Positions 54,531-63,402 of a stretch of 64,000 bases of DNA are shown here, piece after piece. Origin of the DNA: Stutzerimonas balearica DSM 6083 (GTDB taxonomy: Bacteria > Pseudomonadota > Gammaproteobacteria > Pseudomonadales > Pseudomonadaceae); the NCBI RefSeq assembly GCF_000818015.1, contig NZ_CP007511.1, positions 4,191,501-4,255,500 on the forward strand, in the 5' to 3' direction. Each line of letters begins with the position of its first letter. Within the stretch, counting starts at the first letter, position 1. Below the pieces are notes generated by a model that saw nothing but the letters and a program-made list of their open reading frames with translations, had not been told where the DNA came from and ran no database searches. The translations under genes were made by a program, and so were the position numbers.

Positions 54531-55397
54531 TCATTCGAGCGGCAGCGCCGACTCGATCGACTGGTAAGGCTGCAGCACGGCGGTGCGCTGCTGTTCGAGC
54601 ACCCAGGCAAAGCCGCCGTACATGACGCCCAGGCAGACCAGCGTGAACAGCGCAACCAGCCACCAGGGCACGATGCGCACCAGTCGGCGGCGGGTGTCCT
54701 TCAGCCCCTGCCAGTGCGGCGATACCTCGCGCGGTACATCACCACGCAACTGGCGAATCTGCCGGTACAGGCTGTCGCGCACGGCCTCCAGCTCGAGCAT
54801 GCCGCGCGGCAGCACGCGGTACTTGCCCTCGAAACCGAGCGACAGGCACAGGTACATCAACTCGAGCATCGGCAGGTGCTTGACCGGGTTACGCGAGAGC
54901 CGCTCGAGCAGCTGGAAGAACTTCTCACCGCCAAAGGTCTCGTTGTGAAACGACGACAGCAGGCTCATCTGCGACCACTGGCTTTCGTTACCCCAGGGCG
55001 TGGTCACCACCGCCTCGTCGAGCACGGTGCAGAGCACGTAGCGCGCGGCCATGACCTGGCTGCTCTCGGCGCCCTCATGCAGCGACCGATGCTCGAACAG
55101 CTTGAGGTCCGCCGACAGGCGCCGGTGCAGCGCCTGCAGGTCCTCGGCCTCGAAACTGTGCTTCAGGCGCACGACTTCGGAGAGCAACGCCGAAGCGGCG
55201 GCGACCAGCGGGTTGAGGCTGGCATTGAAGGACTCCGCCGGGCGCAGGCGCGCGGCATAGATCATCCGCTCTTCCAGCTGCTCGTAACGCGGCGGTTCGC
55301 TGAAGTCGGTCAGCGGGCTCTGCGCCGGTGCTGCCCCGTTGCGGTCGAGGATGACGGTGCGGTCGTCCTGACCGTAGTCCATGTCCCTGGTGGTCAT
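54531..55397 (-). CDS. tssL: T6SS membrane complex protein TssL (DotU/IcmH)
   Basis: The 288-residue protein has the DotU cytoplasmic domain (FNASLNPLVAAASALLSEVV; YVLCTVLDEAVVTTPWG; SFHNETFGGEKFFQLLERL; LELMYLCLSLGFEGKYRV) and one membrane segment near residue 255 (WLVALFTLVCLGVMYGGFAW). It ends 25 residues later, so it has no C-terminal OmpA-like peptidoglycan-binding domain. ATG 55397 has AGGA at 7 bases. It binds TssK and TssM in the membrane complex. Confidence 0.95.
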   Translation of the reverse strand: MTTRDMDYGQDDRTVILDRNGAAPAQSPLTDFSEPPRYEQLEERMIYAARLRPAESFNASLNPLVAAASALLSEVVRLKHSFEAEDLQALHRRLSADLKLFEHRSLHEGAESSQVMAARYVLCTVLDEAVVTTPWGNESQWSQMSLLSSFHNETFGGEKFFQLLERLSRNPVKHLPMLELMYLCLSLGFEGKYRVLPRGMLELEAVRDSLYRQIRQLRGDVPREVSPHWQGLKDTRRRLVRIVPWWLVALFTLVCLGVMYGGFAWVLEQQRTAVLQPYQSIESALPLE

Positions 55398-55399
55398 AG

Positions 55400-56731
55400 C
55401 TAGTTCCTGATAGCCCAGAATTTCAGCTCGAGCCCGGAAAATTCTCCGGACACGTGGAAGGCGAAGCCGCCCGAGCGCTCGAGCTGCGCCAGCTCCTCGG
55501 AGCTCAGCTCCAGCGCGAAGTAGGTTTTGCCCGAATGGAAGGGAATCTGCCGCGGGGCCACCGGTAGCGGGCGGACACGAATGCCCGGCAGGTGCAGATT
55601 GACCAACTGGCGGATGCGCTCGACCGGGCCGACCTTCAGGTGCGCCGGCAGACGTTGGCGCAGCTCTTCGGAGTCGCACTGCGCGCTGGCGGCGAGTACG
55701 AAGGACGCGCTGCCGAGCAGCTTGTGGTCGTGCAGCGGCGAGACCTGGATGCCGTACTGGCGCTGCTGCAGCAGCATCTCGATGGCATGCTGCTCGAGCA
55801 CCATCGATAGCACCTGGCGAATCGCATCCATCAGCCTGCGAAAGCTCTGGCCCTGGTCGCCGTGCAGATAACGGCCATCGAGCCTGGGCCGCTTGGTCTC
55901 GCTGGAAAAGGTCGCCAGCTCGCCGAGCAGGCCGAGCAGCTCGCGGTAGATCTGTTCGGGATGCACGCGCTCCAGGCCCAGGTAGTGCCGCAGCACCGGC
56001 TCGTAGCGGTTGATCAGCTGCAGCATCATGAAGTCGCCGACCTCGGCACCGCCGACCTTGCCGGTGGCGCGGATACGCTCGGCTAGGATGTCGCCGCGAT
56101 GCGCCAGCATGCTGATCACTTCCTTCAGGCAGGAGAGCAGGTAGCCGGATGCCTGGAAGTCGATATAGGTCGGGATGTAGTCGGCGTCGAGGCTGATCAC
56201 GCCGTCGGGCGTGGTGTCCAGCACGTCGCAGAGTTTCAGTCGCACGTAGGCCTGGTCGCTGTCCTGCTCGCCGAGCAGCAGCCGGAAGTCGGGGCGCGCG
56301 GTGCTGACCTGGCTGACCGTGGTGTCGCCGGCATTGGAGTCGGCGACATCTTCATCATGGGCGACATAGCGGGCCAATACGTCCTTCTGTTCGAGCCGTC
56401 GGCTTTCGATGTGATTGGCGGTCACCAGCGGCAGCGCCAGATAGACCGGCGTATTGCTCGTGTTGGCGGGCACGTCCAGTGCCAGTGGCTCGCGCTCGGC
56501 ACCGATTTCGAACAGGCTGCCATCCGGCAGTATGCCGCGGGCCTGGCTGAGCACCAGCTTGCCCATGTTGAGAAACTGGCGATCGATCTCCAGCTCGAAG
56601 AAGCCCCAGCTGTAGAGGCCGAGCTGTCGCGTGCGTGCCTTCAGCTGGAAGTCGTGGTATCGATCGTTCTGCTGAAAGTGCTGCGGACGCAGCAGCATGC
56701 CTTCCTGCCAGACCACCTTGTTCATGGTCAT
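55400..56731 (-). CDS. tssK: T6SS baseplate protein TssK
   Basis: The 443-residue cytoplasmic protein links baseplate and membrane complex. It shows KVVWQEGMLLRPQHFQQNDR at the start and YFALELSSEELAQLERSG near the end, typical TssK. ATG 56731 has AGGAG at 7 bases; the frame extends to 56764. It starts just inside the end of tssJ and stops 2 bp before tssL. Confidence 0.95.
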   Translation of the reverse strand: MTMNKVVWQEGMLLRPQHFQQNDRYHDFQLKARTRQLGLYSWGFFELEIDRQFLNMGKLVLSQARGILPDGSLFEIGAEREPLALDVPANTSNTPVYLALPLVTANHIESRRLEQKDVLARYVAHDEDVADSNAGDTTVSQVSTARPDFRLLLGEQDSDQAYVRLKLCDVLDTTPDGVISLDADYIPTYIDFQASGYLLSCLKEVISMLAHRGDILAERIRATGKVGGAEVGDFMMLQLINRYEPVLRHYLGLERVHPEQIYRELLGLLGELATFSSETKRPRLDGRYLHGDQGQSFRRLMDAIRQVLSMVLEQHAIEMLLQQRQYGIQVSPLHDHKLLGSASFVLAASAQCDSEELRQRLPAHLKVGPVERIRQLVNLHLPGIRVRPLPVAPRQIPFHSGKTYFALELSSEELAQLERSGGFAFHVSGEFSGLELKFWAIRN

Positions 56732-56735
56732 CGCA

Positions 56736-57221
56736 TCACTCCTGGCCGGGCTCGTCGAGTTCACGAATACCGTGCTCGCCCAGCTCCAGGCGGCTGTGGT
56801 TGCGTGCTTTCGGGCTCAGCGCGATGACCTGCCGCCAGTTCGTTTCCGGCAGGTCGCGATAGGCGGCGAGCACACCCACGTAGCGGCTGTCCGTGCCGAC
56901 GTGCAGCTTCAGCTCGCGCCGCTCGCCCGGCCGCAGCTCCAGCTCTTCCTGCACCACCATGTCCGGCGACAGCACTTCCCTGGGGCGCTGATACAGCGAA
57001 AAGAAGTCCGCGTTCTGGAACGTCACCGGGTGCCTGAGCTCGATCAGGCGCACCACGATGGGTGATGGCCGGCCATTGAGGTCGGGGTTCAGCTCGTCGC
57101 TGCCGACCAATGCGAGATCGAGCTTGGTCAGCTCCGAGTAAGGCGAAAGCGCTGCGCAGCCGGCAAGCAGCGACAGCCCGCCAGCGAGCAGCAGAGCGGA
57201 GAGTCGGGTCATGAGGTTCAT
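56736..57221 (-). CDS. tssJ: T6SS outer-membrane lipoprotein TssJ
   Basis: The 161-residue protein has a lipoprotein signal (LSALLLAGGLSLLAGC) and a transthyretin-like domain with PIVVRLIELRHPVTFQNADF and LYQRPREVLSPDMVVQEEL, typical of TssJ. It anchors the membrane complex to the outer membrane. The start at 57221 overlaps the tagH stop as ATGA; ATG 57212 has AAGG at 9 bases and is an equally good start. Confidence 0.93.
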   Translation of the reverse strand: MNLMTRLSALLLAGGLSLLAGCAALSPYSELTKLDLALVGSDELNPDLNGRPSPIVVRLIELRHPVTFQNADFFSLYQRPREVLSPDMVVQEELELRPGERRELKLHVGTDSRYVGVLAAYRDLPETNWRQVIALSPKARNHSRLELGEHGIRELDEPGQE

Positions 57222-58411
57222 CCTTGAAGGTCGGTGTCGAGGGTGGCGATCAGGCGCACCTGTTCCTCGTAGGTACGGGCGAAATCCCTGGCGAACAGGC
57301 GTTCGCTCCAGTCGTCGTCACGCTGAAGCCGCTCGTGCCACCGGCGATAGGCGCGCCAGCGACTGCCGGCGGTGGCCAGCAATGGCTTGCGCTCCTGCTC
57401 GAACCGCAGGGTCAGCTGTTGCGGCGACAGTTGCTCGAATACGCCCTTGACCGCGGCCCGGCTGGCGGCCAGCAGGGCGACCTGATGGGCCTGCAGATCG
57501 CGATAGCCGCGGCCGATCGCCTGCTCGGCCGGCAGCTGCCCCGGCTTGGGGGCCAGCAGCAAGGCCTGGACCGCCGCGTCGGTGTCGGGGCTGTGCTTGA
57601 GAGGGTTGTTGCCAGCACTCTGTACGGTGGTCAACGACAGACGCAGCTCGTTCTTCAGCTCGCTGCGCGTGCGCAGGGCCTGCTGCAGGCTGCCGACACT
57701 CTGCCTGAACAGGCGCGCCGTGCGCAGCGCCAGGGCTTGCCGCGCATGCTCGTCGAGCCCATCGAGGCACAGGCCGAGCGCCTCGGCAAAGCTCGCCCAG
57801 AAATCGTCCCCCAGCCGCTCCGGCTCGGCTGCCGGGGGCGGTGCGTCGGCGACCGGCTCGGTGACCAGTCGCGGGACCTGCAGGTTCTCCTCGTCGATCT
57901 GTGCATAGTCGGGCTGCAGCGCCGCCGCGCTCACCGGCGCGAGCACCGCGGTCAGCTCGTCGGTCTCGGCATAGATGCGTTCCTGCTGCTCGAGCGCGAG
58001 CATCGGGTCAAGGTCGAGAAAGGCGTCGTCGGGAATGATGCTGCCAGCCGGCTGCGGACGACCCACCTCGCTTTCGAACAGCGCCGGATCGCGGATCAGA
58101 CGCGCCTGAATCTCGAAATCACCCAGGCAATAGATGTCACCGTGCTCGATGCGCTGTGGCTCGCCCTTGCGCAGTGCCGCCCCGCTATCCTTCAGGCGTA
58201 TGCCGTTGCTGCTGGTGTCGGTGAGATAAAAGGCGCCATCCCGATAGCTGACTTCGGCGTGCCGGCTGGACACCACGCGCTTGCGGTCGGGAATCACCCA
58301 GTCGCAATTTTCCGCCCGGCCGATCAAACCGCCGGCCTGTTTGAACGACTTGCGCGCGCTCACGCCCGGCGCGAACTGCTGGGCACCGAGCATTTCGAAA
58401 ACCAATTCCAT
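57218..58411 (-). CDS. tagH: T6SS FHA-domain protein TagH (Fha)
   Basis: The 397-residue protein has an N-terminal FHA domain with IGRAENCDWVIPDRKR, SSRHAEVSYRDG and TDTSSNGIRL, then an acidic linker and a C-terminal helical T6SS-FHA domain (VQALLLAPKPGQLPAEQAIG; YEEQVRLIATL). The FHA domain binds phosphothreonine made by the PpkA-like kinase and promotes assembly. ATG 58411 with GGGGGA upstream is clear. It is near the front of the operon. Confidence 0.92.
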   Translation of the reverse strand: MELVFEMLGAQQFAPGVSARKSFKQAGGLIGRAENCDWVIPDRKRVVSSRHAEVSYRDGAFYLTDTSSNGIRLKDSGAALRKGEPQRIEHGDIYCLGDFEIQARLIRDPALFESEVGRPQPAGSIIPDDAFLDLDPMLALEQQERIYAETDELTAVLAPVSAAALQPDYAQIDEENLQVPRLVTEPVADAPPPAAEPERLGDDFWASFAEALGLCLDGLDEHARQALALRTARLFRQSVGSLQQALRTRSELKNELRLSLTTVQSAGNNPLKHSPDTDAAVQALLLAPKPGQLPAEQAIGRGYRDLQAHQVALLAASRAAVKGVFEQLSPQQLTLRFEQERKPLLATAGSRWRAYRRWHERLQRDDDWSERLFARDFARTYEEQVRLIATLDTDLQG

Positions 58412-58425
58412 GCGACTTCCCCCGC

Positions 58426-58560
58426 TCAGCTGGCGCGCTTGGCGCTTTGGGGTTCGCCCAGTGGCCGGTAGTCGGCGTCGTTGAAGCGGTAGTTGCCGGC
58501 GCAGCCGGTCAGCAGAAGCGTGGCGATGAGTGAAACGAGAGCGCAATAGCGGGCTAGCAC
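58426..58560 (-). CDS. Small T6SS-locus lipoprotein, unknown function
   Basis: The 44-residue protein starts at GTG 58560 behind a very strong AAGGAGG ribosome site. It has a short lipoprotein signal, YCALVSLIATLLLTGC, leaving about 26 mature residues (GNYRFNDADYRPLGEPQSAK). It is the first gene of the T6SS run, 14 bp before tagH. Too short to be TagQ or another known lipoprotein; it may be an uncharacterised accessory of the outer-membrane part. The longer open frame to 58668 lacks the signal start. Confidence 0.7.
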   Translation of the reverse strand: MLARYCALVSLIATLLLTGCAGNYRFNDADYRPLGEPQSAKRAS

Positions 58561-58796
58561 GCGATTTCCTCCTTGAAGTCGTGTGTGCAGAAGGTGCGCG
58601 CCAGCCAGGCGCGACCCGATCGCCGCATTGGAGTTCAGTTCGCCACTGCACCGGGTGACGAGGTTCACGGAAAAACCGCTGAGCGGTGCAAAAACGAGAG
58701 TAAGGTCAGGTTGGCGACCGGTAATGGCCGCCGACGGCCGTCAGGACGCAGCGCGGACGCTGGGCAATCCGTTCGCCGTGCTCGCCGGCTTGCCAA

Positions 58797-58832
58797 GGGC
58801 CGCTCCCTGTCACCGATGTGACGTGGCGGCCC
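58797..58832. terminator. Nested hairpin downstream of aguA
   Basis: Outer arms GGGCCGC/GCGGCCC (58797-58803 with 58826-58832) enclose GTCAC/GTGAC (58809-58813 with 58818-58822). It lies 9 bases past the aguA stop on the minus strand. No T-run. The rest of 58561-58841 has no gene and should hold the T6SS promoter. Confidence 0.45.
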
Positions 58833-58841
58833 GTCCGGCGT

Positions 58842-59942
58842 TCAGGCGGGGCGTGGCTGCTGCTGGGTGATGCAGTGGATATTGCCGCCGCCGAGCAGGA
58901 TCTCCCGCCCTGGCACCATCACCACCGCACGCTCGGGAAAGACCCGGCGCAAGATGGCTTCGGCTTCGCCATCGCAGGGGTCGCCGAAGGCCGGCGCGAT
59001 GATGCCGCCATTGACGATGAGGAAGTTGACGTAGCTGCCGGCCAGGCGGATGGCGGGATCGCGCAGTTGGCTGCCATCGAGCGCCACGACGCCGGCGCAT
59101 TCCTCGGCCGTGGCGTGCAGCGGGCCGGGAATCGGCATGCGATGTACCTTCAACGCGCGGCCGCGTGCGTCACGGGCCGCATCCAGCCGCCGCAGCGCCT
59201 CGTGACAGCGTTCGTAGTTCGGGTCGTCCGGGTCGTCGGTCCAGGCCAGCAACACTTCGCCGGGGCGCACAAAGCAGCAAAAGTTGTCGACATGGCCGTC
59301 GGTTTCGTCGTTGTACAGCCCCCACGGCAGCCAGATCACCTTTTCGATACCCAGATGCTCGGTGAGCACCGTCTCGATCTCTTCGCGCGACAGATGCGGA
59401 TTGCGGTTGCGGTTGAGCAGGCATTCCTCGGTGGTGATCAGCGTGCCTTCGCCGTCGACGTGAATCGATCCGCCCTCGAGCACGAAGCCCTCGGTGCGAT
59501 AGCGGTCGCAGTGTTCGATCTCGAGAATCTTGCGTGCCACTTCGTCGTCGCGCTGCCAGTCGGCATAGAGCCCGCCGTCTTCACCGCCCCAGGCGTTGAA
59601 GGTCCAGTCGACGCCACGCAGGCCGCCCTGGCCGTCGATGACGAAGGTAGGTCCTGTATCACGCACCCAGGCGTCGTCGGTGGTCAGTTCCACCACGCGA
59701 ATGCGCGGGTCGTCCAGCGCCGCACGGGCGGCGAGGTACTGCTCGGCGCTGGCGCAGACGGTCACCGGCTCGAACTGCGCGATGGCCCTGGCGACCGCTG
59801 CGAACGCAGCCTGTGCCGGCGCGCCGTTGTCGCGCCAGTTGTCCGGGCGCTGCGGCCAGACCATCCAGGTCTGGCTGTGCGGCGCCCATTCGGCAGGCAT
59901 GTGGTAGCCGTCTTGGCGAGGCGTGGAGCTGAGGGTGGTCAT
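58842..59942 (-). CDS. aguA: Agmatine deiminase
   Basis: Hydrolyses agmatine to N-carbamoylputrescine and ammonia. The 366-residue protein shows [51 protein letters not shown] and the catalytic cysteine in [13 protein letters not shown] (Cys357). ATG 59942 has AGGA upstream; the longer open frame to 60449 is out of family. It is downstream of aguB, separated by two hairpins. Confidence 0.95.
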   Translation of the reverse strand: MTTLSSTPRQDGYHMPAEWAPHSQTWMVWPQRPDNWRDNGAPAQAAFAAVARAIAQFEPVTVCASAEQYLAARAALDDPRIRVVELTTDDAWVRDTGPTFVIDGQGGLRGVDWTFNAWGGEDGGLYADWQRDDEVARKILEIEHCDRYRTEGFVLEGGSIHVDGEGTLITTEECLLNRNRNPHLSREEIETVLTEHLGIEKVIWLPWGLYNDETDGHVDNFCCFVRPGEVLLAWTDDPDDPNYERCHEALRRLDAARDARGRALKVHRMPIPGPLHATAEECAGVVALDGSQLRDPAIRLAGSYVNFLIVNGGIIAPAFGDPCDGEAEAILRRVFPERAVVMVPGREILLGGGNIHCITQQQPRPA

Positions 59943-59959
59943 GGCTGAGGTCCTGGTGG

Positions 59960-60030
59960 GGTGGAAAACGGCCGCAGGCCTTTTCCACCACGTGGCGTCC
60001 CAGGTGGAAAACGCTGCGCGGTTTTCCACC
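59960..60030. repeat. Two tandem hairpin repeats between aguB and aguA
   Basis: Hairpin 1: GTGGAAAA-C-GGCC (59961-59973) with GGCCTTTTCCAC (59977-59988). Hairpin 2: GGTGGAAAAC (60003-60012) with GTTTTCCACC (60021-60030), loop GCTGCGCG. Both share the GTGGAAAA/TTTTCCAC arms, so they look like two copies of a REP-like palindrome. They fill the 95-bp gap in the aguBA operon and could lower or stabilise aguA expression. Confidence 0.8.
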
Positions 60031-60037
60031 CCTGCGT

Positions 60038-60919
60038 TCAGGCCGACGGCGCTTGGCCGTCGAGCGTCCGGATCGGGCCGTACAGGTTCGGCCGGCGGTC
60101 GCGGAACACGCCCCAGGCGCTGCGGATGTGCTCGAGCTTGTCGAGGTCGAAGCTGTGCACCAGCACCCCTTCGCTGGTCTCGTCCATTTCCTCGACCTTG
60201 GCGCCGAACTGATCGGCGATGAACGACGAGCCGTAGAAGGTAATGTCGTAACCGTCCTGCTCTTCGGTACCGATGCGGTTGCTGGCGATCAGTGGCATCA
60301 GGTTGGCCCCGGCATGCCCCTGCTGAACGCGCTGCCAGTGGTCGCGCGAGGTGATGCTCGGATCGTGCGGCTCGCTGCCGATGGCGGTCGGGTAGAACAA
60401 CAGCTCGGCGCCCATCAGCGCCATGCTGCGCGCCGTCTCGGGGAACCACTGGTCCCAGCAGATGGCGACGCCGATCTTCGCGTAACGGGTGTTCCAGACC
60501 TTGAACCCGGTGTCGCCGGGGTTGAAGTAGTACTTCTCGTGATAGCCCGGCCCGTCCGGAATGTGGCTTTTACGGTAGACGCCCAGCAACGAGCCGTCGG
60601 CATCGATGATGGCGATGGAATTGAAACGTGCCCGCCCGGACAGCTCGAAGAAGCTCACCGGCAGGACGACCTGCAGCTCGGCGGCAAGCTTCTGAAAATG
60701 CTGGATCGCCGGGTTCTGCTCCACCGGCGTCGCCAGCTGCAGGTACTCCGGGTTGGGCTTCTGGCAGAAATACGGGGTTTCGAACAGCTCCTGGATCAGG
60801 ATGATCTGCGCGCCCTTGCCGGCGGCCTCGCGCACCAGCTTTTCGGCGTTGGCAATGTTCGCCTGGCGATCCCAGGAACAGGCCATCTGGGTGGCGGCGA
60901 CTGTGACGTTACGGGTCAT
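60038..60919 (-). CDS. aguB: N-carbamoylputrescine amidase
   Basis: Nitrilase-family enzyme that converts N-carbamoylputrescine to putrescine, CO2 and ammonia. The 293-residue protein has the Glu-Lys-Cys triad in [25 protein letters not shown] and [15 protein letters not shown] 60919 with GAGGT upstream fits the family. It is transcribed with aguA, and a TetR gene of the AguR type lies directly upstream. Confidence 0.95.
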   Translation of the reverse strand: MTRNVTVAATQMACSWDRQANIANAEKLVREAAGKGAQIILIQELFETPYFCQKPNPEYLQLATPVEQNPAIQHFQKLAAELQVVLPVSFFELSGRARFNSIAIIDADGSLLGVYRKSHIPDGPGYHEKYYFNPGDTGFKVWNTRYAKIGVAICWDQWFPETARSMALMGAELLFYPTAIGSEPHDPSITSRDHWQRVQQGHAGANLMPLIASNRIGTEEQDGYDITFYGSSFIADQFGAKVEEMDETSEGVLVHSFDLDKLEHIRSAWGVFRDRRPNLYGPIRTLDGQAPSA

Positions 60920-60966
60920 GGCAATACCTCGCGGGTGCGGAAGGGCGCTGAGATGAGCGCACTCTA

Positions 60967-61045
60967 GTCGATGTTTATCGGCCTGAAAACCATGCAATCT
61001 CGATACAGCTGCTTGTGATAGATAGATTTGTCGATATTTATCGGC
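60967..61045. promoter_or_regulatory. Repeated candidate operators for the TetR regulator upstream of aguB
   Basis: GTCGATGTTTATCGGC (60967-60982) and GTCGATATTTATCGGC (61030-61045) are 16-bp direct repeats with one mismatch, 63 bp apart, in the 127-bp gap between the TetR gene and aguB. Each contains CGAT-N4-ATCG, a palindromic half-site pair suited to a dimer. Likely AguR binding sites. Confidence 0.6.
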
Positions 61046-61046
61046 A

Positions 61047-61676
61047 TTAATTCGGCGCGGCAGGCAGAAACGGCGGCAGATAAAGCCCGAGATAGGCGTC
61101 GAATACCCGCATGCCTTCCTCGGCCATGCGCTCGGTAATCCGTCCGTACTGCTGGATTGAACGCGCATAGACGCGGTCGCCCAGCTCCAGCGCCAGGCTG
61201 AACACATCGGGTTCATCCGGCAGCGGGGGCAGCACGAACCGCTGTTCAAAGAGGACTCGCATGGCCTTGCCGAGTTCGATGTCGTGGGACAGGTCGGCCC
61301 GGGTCACCTCGGCCAGCCCATGCTGCGCGAGGATCAGCTGGCGAGCGGCAGGGTCCTGCGCATAGATCGCCAGCATGCGCAACTCGATCACCCTCGAAAG
61401 CTCCTGCCAGCGCGTCAGCGGGCCTTCGATCGGCTGAGCCAGGCAATCGCGAAACGCCGCATGCACCTGGCCGATCAAGGCTTCGAGCAGTTGCGCGACG
61501 CCGGGGAAGAAGTGATACACGGAGGACGGCGGCAAACCGGCGCGTTCGGCGACGCTGTAGATCGACAGGCCGGCAACGCCCTGCTCGGCAAGCAGTGCGC
61601 GCGAGGCGGCAAGAATGCTGTCGATGCGCGCCTGGCTGCTGGCGCGGGGGCGGCGGGTGGTGGCGGGACGGGCCAT
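61047..61676 (-). CDS. aguR: TetR-family regulator (AguR-like)
   Basis: The 209-residue protein has a TetR HTH at about residues 15-60 (LLAEQGVAGLSIYSVAERA, then GLPPSSVYHFF) and a helical ligand domain. In P. aeruginosa the TetR protein AguR represses aguBA and responds to agmatine and N-carbamoylputrescine; this gene occupies the same position in the same direction. ATG 61676 is chosen; ATG 61703 would add nine residues and neither has a strong ribosome site. The symbol rests on context. Confidence 0.75.
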   Translation of the reverse strand: MARPATTRRPRASSQARIDSILAASRALLAEQGVAGLSIYSVAERAGLPPSSVYHFFPGVAQLLEALIGQVHAAFRDCLAQPIEGPLTRWQELSRVIELRMLAIYAQDPAARQLILAQHGLAEVTRADLSHDIELGKAMRVLFEQRFVLPPLPDEPDVFSLALELGDRVYARSIQQYGRITERMAEEGMRVFDAYLGLYLPPFLPAAPN

Positions 61677-61733
61677 GACGAACTCGCTGGACGGGGCCGT
61701 CATTGGAAGCCAGCCAGCCGCTCCGATGCAACC

Positions 61734-61755
61734 GGCACCGGCAGGCGCCGGTGCC
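61734..61755 (-). terminator. Hairpin after the glutamine synthetase-like gene
   Basis: GGCACCGGC (61734-61742) and GCCGGTGCC (61747-61755) form a perfect 9-bp stem with a 4-base loop, 17 bases past the spuB-like stop. No T-run on the minus strand. Confidence 0.55.
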
Positions 61756-61772
61756 ATGGCGTGCTGTCGGCT

Positions 61773-63149
61773 TCAGACGGTGTGCAGGTACCAGTTGTAT
61801 TCGAGATCGGAAATCGAATGTTCGAACTCGGCCAGCTCGCTTTCCTTGCAGGCGACAAAGATGTCGATGTAGTCGGGGCTGATGTAGCGAGCCATGATCT
61901 CGCTGTCATCCAGCTGGCGCAGGGCATCGCGCAGGTTCGTCGGCAGGCTCTGCTCGACCTGCTCATAGGAATTGCCCTCCACCGGGTCGTCCGGCTCGAT
62001 GCGGTTGGACAGGCCGTGATGGATGCCAGCCAGGACCGCGGCGAGCATCAGGTAGGGGTTGGCGTCCGAGCCGGCAACACGGTGCTCGATGCGCACCGCA
62101 TCGGCGCTGTCGGTAGGCACGCGCAGTGCCACGGTGCGGTTGTCCAGGCCCCAACATGGCGCGTTGGGCACGTAGAACTGGGCGCCGAAACGGCGATAGG
62201 AATTGACGTTCGGGCAGAGAAAGGCCATCGAGGCGGCCATGGTCTCCTGCAGCCCGCCGATCGCGTGGCGCAGCGGCTGGCTTTCCAGCGGGTTGTCGGT
62301 GGCGAAGATGTTGTTGCCGTGCTTGTCCAGCAGCGAGATGTGCACATGCAGGCCGTTGCCGGCCTGGCCCGGATAGGGCTTGGCCATGAAGGTGGTGTCC
62401 ATCTCGTGGTCGTAGGCGATGTTCTTGATCAGCCGCTTGAGCAGCACTGCGTAGTCGCAGGCCTTCACCGGGTCGGCCACGTGGTGCAGGTTGACCTCGA
62501 ATTGCGCCGGAGCGCTTTCCTTGACGATTGCGTCGGCCGGAATGCCCTGCTCCTTGGCGCCTTCCAGGATGTCCTGCAGGCAGTCGACGTACTCGTCGAG
62601 ATCGTCGATCAGATAGACCTGGGTCGAGTGCGGCCGCTTGCCGGAAATCGGCGAGCGCGGCGGCTGCGGACGGCCATTCACGTTTTCCTGGTCGATCAGG
62701 TAGAACTCGATCTCGAAGGCGGCGCAGATGGTCAGCTCCAGTTCGGCGAAGCGCGCCACCACGCGGCGCAGCACCTCGCGCGGATCGGCGAAGAACGGTT
62801 CGCCGTCACGTTCGTGCATCGACATCAGCAGCTGTGCGGTGGGCCGCTTCTGCCAGGGTTCCTTCGACAGGGTATTGGGGATGGGGAAACAGCAGCGATC
62901 CGAATCGCCGATGTCCATACCCAGCCCGGTGCTTTCGACGGTGATGCCATTGATGTCCAGCGCGAACAGCGAGGCGGGCAGGTTGATGCCTTTCTCGTAG
63001 ACCTTGTGCAGGCTGCCGCGCTCGATGCGCTTGCCGCGCACGACCCCGTTCATGTCCGTGATCAGGAGGTCGACATAGAGCACCTCCGGATGTTCCTTGA
63101 GAAATGCGTTAGCTTCGTTGAGCTGAACGGCACGTGGCGGGGGGAGCAT
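61773..63149 (-). CDS. spuB: Gamma-glutamylputrescine synthetase-like glutamine synthetase family protein
   Basis: ATP-dependent ligase joining glutamate to putrescine, the first step of the gamma-glutamyl route. The 458-residue protein is a GSIII-like/PuuA type: DLLITDMNGVVRGKRIE, AAFEIEFYLIDQENV, ANPYLMLAAVLAGIHHGL. KPYPGQAGNGLHVHISL is the metal/ATP region. ATG 63149 has AAGG upstream; TTG 63179 is unlikely. Pseudomonads have several such paralogues (SpuB, SpuI), so the symbol is tentative. It is divergent from an spuA-like gene. Confidence 0.82.
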   Translation of the reverse strand: MLPPPRAVQLNEANAFLKEHPEVLYVDLLITDMNGVVRGKRIERGSLHKVYEKGINLPASLFALDINGITVESTGLGMDIGDSDRCCFPIPNTLSKEPWQKRPTAQLLMSMHERDGEPFFADPREVLRRVVARFAELELTICAAFEIEFYLIDQENVNGRPQPPRSPISGKRPHSTQVYLIDDLDEYVDCLQDILEGAKEQGIPADAIVKESAPAQFEVNLHHVADPVKACDYAVLLKRLIKNIAYDHEMDTTFMAKPYPGQAGNGLHVHISLLDKHGNNIFATDNPLESQPLRHAIGGLQETMAASMAFLCPNVNSYRRFGAQFYVPNAPCWGLDNRTVALRVPTDSADAVRIEHRVAGSDANPYLMLAAVLAGIHHGLSNRIEPDDPVEGNSYEQVEQSLPTNLRDALRQLDDSEIMARYISPDYIDIFVACKESELAEFEHSISDLEYNWYLHTV

Positions 63150-63402
63150 GATGGCGTACCTTATTGTTAAAAATTTCAATCACCGGGTGCATGGCTAGGA
63201 GTCAATCCGAAAGGCCATAGGCTGTCAATAGCGCCCATGTAATGCCCCATTTATGCGCTGCGTGGGCGTTTATGGGGCGTTTGCGCAGCTTTTCCGGCGC
63301 TTGCAACCCAGCAGGCGCCTGGCCGCCTGGCCGGCTATTGTCTATAAAAATGAACAAGACTACTCTCCAACGGCGCTTCCTACTTTTTAGCAAGAGTTTC
63401 CG

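Noticed and set aside
53090..54625. 511-codon plus-strand frame antisense to tssM
   Set aside because: Shadow of tssM, which has intact Walker A and membrane segments in the correct frame.
59960..60030. CRISPR-like or tandem repeat array
   Set aside because: Only two palindromic units with different loops and no regular spacers; better explained as REP-like hairpins.
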